From the NCBI GenBank assembly GCA_024516035.1, contig CM044967.1:6199284-6263283 (forward strand): a stretch of 64,000 nt of DNA, read 5' to 3'. Under the pieces are notes generated by a model that saw nothing but the letters and a program-made list of their open reading frames with translations, had not been told where the DNA came from and searched no databases. Shown piece after piece: positions 63,646 to 64,000 of this stretch. The position numbers were made by a program, and so were the translations under genes. The stretch comes from Bactericera cockerelli (lineage: Eukaryota; Arthropoda; Insecta; Hemiptera; Triozidae). Every line of letters starts with the position of its first letter. Within the stretch, counting starts at the first letter, position 1.

Positions 63646-64000
63646 CTGAGAAGAACAAAAAAACAGAAAAGGCCGTTAGAAAAGACGTTACAATTTTTAT
63701 TTTGAAAACGTCGACTGTTTTGACATGATGGCTTGGAAGGGCACTTTTAAGAGGGACATTTTAAGGAGCACTATTTTCCGGAAAACTCTTAGTGGCGCTT
63801 TCCAGAGTTTGCGGCAAACGCATTAAAGGTCTTTCCTGTGTAGATAATTTTGTTGAAGGTTTTTGTAGAACATAAAAAAACGATATCAATGTCCTTCTAT
63901 GCACCTCAAGAAAAAGGAGGATATACATAATGGATAATACTTAAATATATGTGTACATATGAATTTCATAAGTTATGATATGGCTTCAGGAGGAGGTTAG
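63646..64000 (-). other. Start of the next upstream Dop2R intron
   Basis: AT-rich intron sequence. No TM2 exon was recognised before the window ends. Confidence 0.7.

Noticed and set aside
1..64000. Integrated virus sequence
   Set aside because: No viral replication or structural gene motif was seen in any frame.

Overview
The window is animal nuclear DNA, almost certainly from an insect. It is AT-rich, holds two protein genes split by introns, has one intact nuclear tRNA gene, and is packed with short transposable elements (tRNA-derived SINEs, MITEs, non-autonomous Helitrons). The dopamine-receptor protein reads like insect Dop2R. The style of the repeats, such as a very common AAACAGAAAAGTGAGAAG repeat, suggests a hemipteran, possibly a planthopper; that guess rests on general impression only.

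Layout. (1) About 1-6.2 kb: the 3' part of an Atf3/JDP2-type bZIP gene on the + strand. Two exons are visible (4390-4497 and 5314-5943), and the 5' exons lie outside. A further coding stretch in another frame (5871-6197) is probably its true C-terminus. (2) About 6.2-20 kb: intergenic DNA between two convergent genes. It holds a minisatellite, MITEs, SINEs and one intact tRNA-Ser(AGA) at 12360-12441. (3) 19987-63645: a D2-like dopamine receptor (Dop2R) on the - strand. Seven exons encode TM3 to the C-terminus (442 codons plus stop; every junction phase agrees). The N-terminus, TM1 and TM2 lie beyond the right edge. Introns of 1.2-13 kb are filled with repeats, a 1.1-kb polypyrimidine tract and two Helitrons. 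(4) About 60.8-63.5 kb: the intron next to the TM3 exon carries a tandem array of a 43-bp unit. The unit is a copy of the exon's own 3' end plus its splice donor, and the array is split by an inverted-duplication Tc1 element.

The most interesting observations are these: the tandem array of splice-donor copies at the D-R-Y codon of the receptor; a second splice-site duplication (acceptor of the exon at 42513-42701, copied at 43221-43254); the frame conflict in Atf3; and a small hairpin core shared by three otherwise different short retroelement families, with paired base changes that keep the stem.

Repeat names used below are local labels. SINE-A: Thr-tRNA-like head. SINE-B: head GTCCCGGTAGCTCAG. 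SINE-C: head GTAGTCAAGTGGTTAACGCG. SINE-D: head CTAGGTGGTTAAGCAGTCGC. SINE-E: head CTCCGTGGCGTAATGGTGG. SINE-F: head GCAGGGTGAGTTAGCGCGC. R1: repeat with AAACAGAAAAGTGAGAAG. R2: repeat with GGTAGCCAGACAGTGGAGGA. R3: repeat with AACTTTATTTCAAAGTTGGC. R4: repeat with CATGAAAGGAGCC. R5 and R6: poly(A)-ended repeats carrying the shared hairpin.
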